Assembly (NCBI GenBank): GCA_043748455.1
Contig: JAYTNF010000108.1
Location: 1 to 15,822 of the forward strand
DNA: 15,822 nt
DNA from: JAAFKA01 sp043748455
GTDB taxonomy: Bacteria > Bacteroidota > Bacteroidia > Cytophagales > Thermoflexibacteraceae
Direction of reading: 5' to 3'
A program made the translations under genes and the position numbers. Every line of letters begins with the position of its first letter. Positions within the stretch are counted from its first letter, which is position 1. This document shows, in pieces, positions 14,607 to 15,822 of the stretch. Under the pieces are notes generated by a model, which saw nothing but the letters and a program-made list of their open reading frames with translations, was not told the DNA's origin and did no database searches.

Positions 14607-15323
14607 ATGAAAAAATATTACTATTTATTATGCTTTGCGATGCTATTTGCAGCTTGCAATAACAATTTAAGCAAAGAAGAACTCACAAAACAACGCATAT
14701 TAGCCATAGAGGACTCTATCCTCAAAACATTTTATCCTGATAGCCTCATTGATATAACAGTTGTGGCAGGAAAAAAATTTGGGGTCTTGCACAATAAGAT
14801 TTCTTGCGAAGACTTACAAAAAATATATGGCAAAAATCAAGTAAAAACTTATAGAGACACCATTTCCAAACAAGCTTATGCAGCAAGTGTTTTGTTTGAA
14901 GGGCAACCTAATGAGTTAGAAATCATGTGGCATAATGAGGAATTGCTACAATATCCTCGAATGTGCTATTTTAAGAATCCCAAAGCAATATGGCAGGCTG
15001 ATAAAGGTATAAGAATAGGAACAAGTTTAGCCGAAATTGTCAAATTAAATGAAAGTACTGTAGAAATTGTAGGACTTGCTAATGAGTTTGAAGGTGGTTT
15101 GGTTAGGTATAAAGATGGTAAATTAAAAGATTTTGGCAAATATTACAATATCTTTTTGGGCTATGATACAACAGAAAACATTGATACAAAAGTAGACTCC
15201 AAAAACCAAAATCAAAAACTTGATGCCGCAATTATTGGAACAAACCCTTTTTTAAGTGATTTGCCAGCCCTAAAAAATGTGAAATTGAAAGTTGTCAAAA
15301 TTCAAGCATATTTGAATAAATAA
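14607..15323 (+). CDS. Lipoprotein, conserved hypothetical
   Basis: This 238-residue protein has a clear lipoprotein signal: MKKYYYLLCFAMLFAAC with the lipid-anchored Cys at 17. After a charged linker the body carries KGIRIGTSLAEIVKLNES (133-150) and EFEGGLVRYKDGKL (160-173), resembling a Bacteroidota family of exported hypothetical proteins with an I-x-G-x-S-L-x-E-L-x-x-L-N-G pattern followed by a Gly-Gly turn; I cannot name a function. The frame extends upstream to a TTG at 14559, but the ATG at 14607 is chosen because it places the signal peptide at the N-terminus. It lies 51 bp after the PepSY-like gene. Its TAA stop (15321-15323) is the first three bases of a 36-bp terminal inverted repeat, so an element probably inserted at or into the 3' end of this gene. 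Confidence 0.83.
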   Translation: MKKYYYLLCFAMLFAACNNNLSKEELTKQRILAIEDSILKTFYPDSLIDITVVAGKKFGVLHNKISCEDLQKIYGKNQVKTYRDTISKQAYAASVLFEGQPNELEIMWHNEELLQYPRMCYFKNPKAIWQADKGIRIGTSLAEIVKLNESTVEIVGLANEFEGGLVRYKDGKLKDFGKYYNIFLGYDTTENIDTKVDSKNQNQKLDAAIIGTNPFLSDLPALKNVKLKVVKIQAYLNK

Positions 15324-15561
15324 TGTAAGTTGCGTAGTAAATCGTACCGCACCCTTGGCGGGGGTTGCCTTCAACCGCAAGGTCATTACAAAATAGGACT
15401 AAAATCCAGAAAATAATATTAATTTTAGAGTTTTTAATAAATTTGCTTTGCAAATTTATTAAAAACCTTTAAAATGAAATTTATTTAACAATTTTATTGC
15501 TATTTTGCAACAACCTTGCACCCTAAAGGGTGCGGTACAATTTACTACGCAACTTACATTA
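15321..15561. mobile_element. 241-bp MITE-like element with 36-bp terminal inverted repeats
   Basis: Left end 15321-15356 (TAATGTAAGTTGCGTAGTAA onward to GCACCCTT) and right end 15526-15561 are inverted copies matching at 35 of 36 positions. Inside are further paired blocks: GCAAGGT (15377-15383) with ACCTTGC (15513-15519), CAAAATAG (15389-15396) with CTATTTTG (15500-15507), and at the centre a perfect 17-bp hairpin with a TTT loop (15430-15466). The whole element can fold into one long hairpin. There is no coding capacity, as expected of a non-autonomous element; no target-site duplication is obvious. Confidence 0.75.
15430..15466. terminator. Perfect 17-bp hairpin at the centre of the element
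   Basis: GTTTTTAATAAATTTGC (15430-15446), TTT loop, GCAAATTTATTAAAAAC (15450-15466). It is 107 bp past the last lipoprotein stop and could end that transcript, but no T-run follows directly and it forms the tip of the larger palindrome, so a structural role is just as likely. Confidence 0.4.
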
Positions 15562-15597
15562 AGTAATAAGACAGTTTAAAAGTATAGTTTGTATCAC

Positions 15598-15638
15598 AGA
15601 CTTTAGTCCAATGCTATTAAGCTAAGAAAGTCTTTTTT
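15598..15638 (+). terminator. Possible terminator downstream of the element
   Basis: AGACTTT (15598-15604) pairs with AAAGTCT (15627-15633), with a smaller GCT/AGC pairing in the loop, followed by further T (to 15638). It is a weak, A-T-rich stem nearly 280 bp after the last gene. The T-run also belongs to the adjacent repeat, so this may be coincidence. Confidence 0.3.
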
Positions 15639-15787
15639 AGTGCCCTTAGGCACGAAATATTTATAGCAAACGTATATTCTTCCTCCCAAAGTGCCATAGG
15701 CACGCAATATGTCCTGCCCTACAGCACTTTGGGGGAGTCGGTGCTTACTTTTGCTATAAATATGTCGTTCCTAACGGAACTAAAAAA
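15633..15787. repeat. 155-bp palindromic repeat with stem-loop units
   Basis: The left unit 15633-15670 and the right unit 15750-15787 are inverted copies with 34 of 38 positions identical. Each holds a small stem, GTGCC-CTTA-GGCAC on the left and GTTCC-GTTA-GGAAC on the right (read in the same direction), then ACGAmATATTTATAGCAAA. A third partial unit, GTGCC-ATA-GGCAC, lies at 15691-15703. Inner arms CCCAAAGTGC (15685-15694) and GCACTTTGGG (15724-15733) also pair. A diverged unit occurs at 11321-11357. No gene is encoded in this stretch or up to the window end. Confidence 0.75.
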
Positions 15788-15822
15788 ATATAATTAATTG
15801 ATAATCAAGTAATTAGCAATAT

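Noticed and set aside
15324..15822. Insertion sequence with a transposase
   Set aside because: There are inverted ends and palindromes but no open frame long enough or similar to a transposase; only a non-autonomous element or intergenic repeat is supported.

Overview
The window is AT-rich and comes from the Bacteroidota, probably a gliding or T9SS-bearing lineage such as Cytophagales; I cannot fix the genus. The evidence is a nearly full-length SprA (outer-membrane translocon of the type IX secretion system), Bacteroidota-style -7 boxes (TAnnTTTG) upstream of genes, no clear Shine-Dalgarno sites, and small lipoproteins and a SpoIIE-type phosphatase typical of the phylum.

Layout. Positions 1-6938 (minus) hold one huge gene, sprA, open at the left edge and missing only its C-terminal end. 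Upstream of it (7204-7778, minus) sits a two-gene toxin-antitoxin module (DUF433 antitoxin, DUF5615 PIN-like toxin, ATGA overlap), flanked by two identical 51-bp direct repeats. Next come yigZ/IMPACT (plus, 7883-8494) and, converging on it with a 23-bp overlap, nuoD (minus, 8472-9695), which stands alone without other complex I genes beside it. After a 435-bp gene-free stretch with several hairpins comes hemB (minus, 10131-11102), a porphobilinogen synthase lacking the zinc cysteines. A 350-bp gap with a large nested palindrome follows. Then, on the plus strand, come a duplicated DUF1599 protein (11454-11990, TTG start), a membrane-anchored SpoIIE-family phosphatase (12089-13333), and a probable operon of three small exported proteins (13492-15323): a lipoprotein, a PepSY-like protein and a second lipoprotein. 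The last 500 bp have no gene and hold two palindromic repeat elements.

How it fits together. Apart from the three-gene export operon and the toxin-antitoxin pair, neighbouring genes do not share a pathway: secretion (sprA), respiration (nuoD), tetrapyrrole synthesis (hemB) and signalling (SpoIIE) lie side by side as single units, each apparently with its own promoter. The least explained part of the window is its non-coding DNA: the 51-bp repeats around the toxin-antitoxin pair, an element with 36-bp inverted ends that includes the stop codon of the last lipoprotein gene, a dispersed stem-loop repeat with a compensatory base-pair change, a palindrome built of short GAT-containing units, and shared leader motifs before nuoD and hemB. 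I found no CRISPR array, tRNA, rRNA or transposase gene, and no convincing new multi-gene system.
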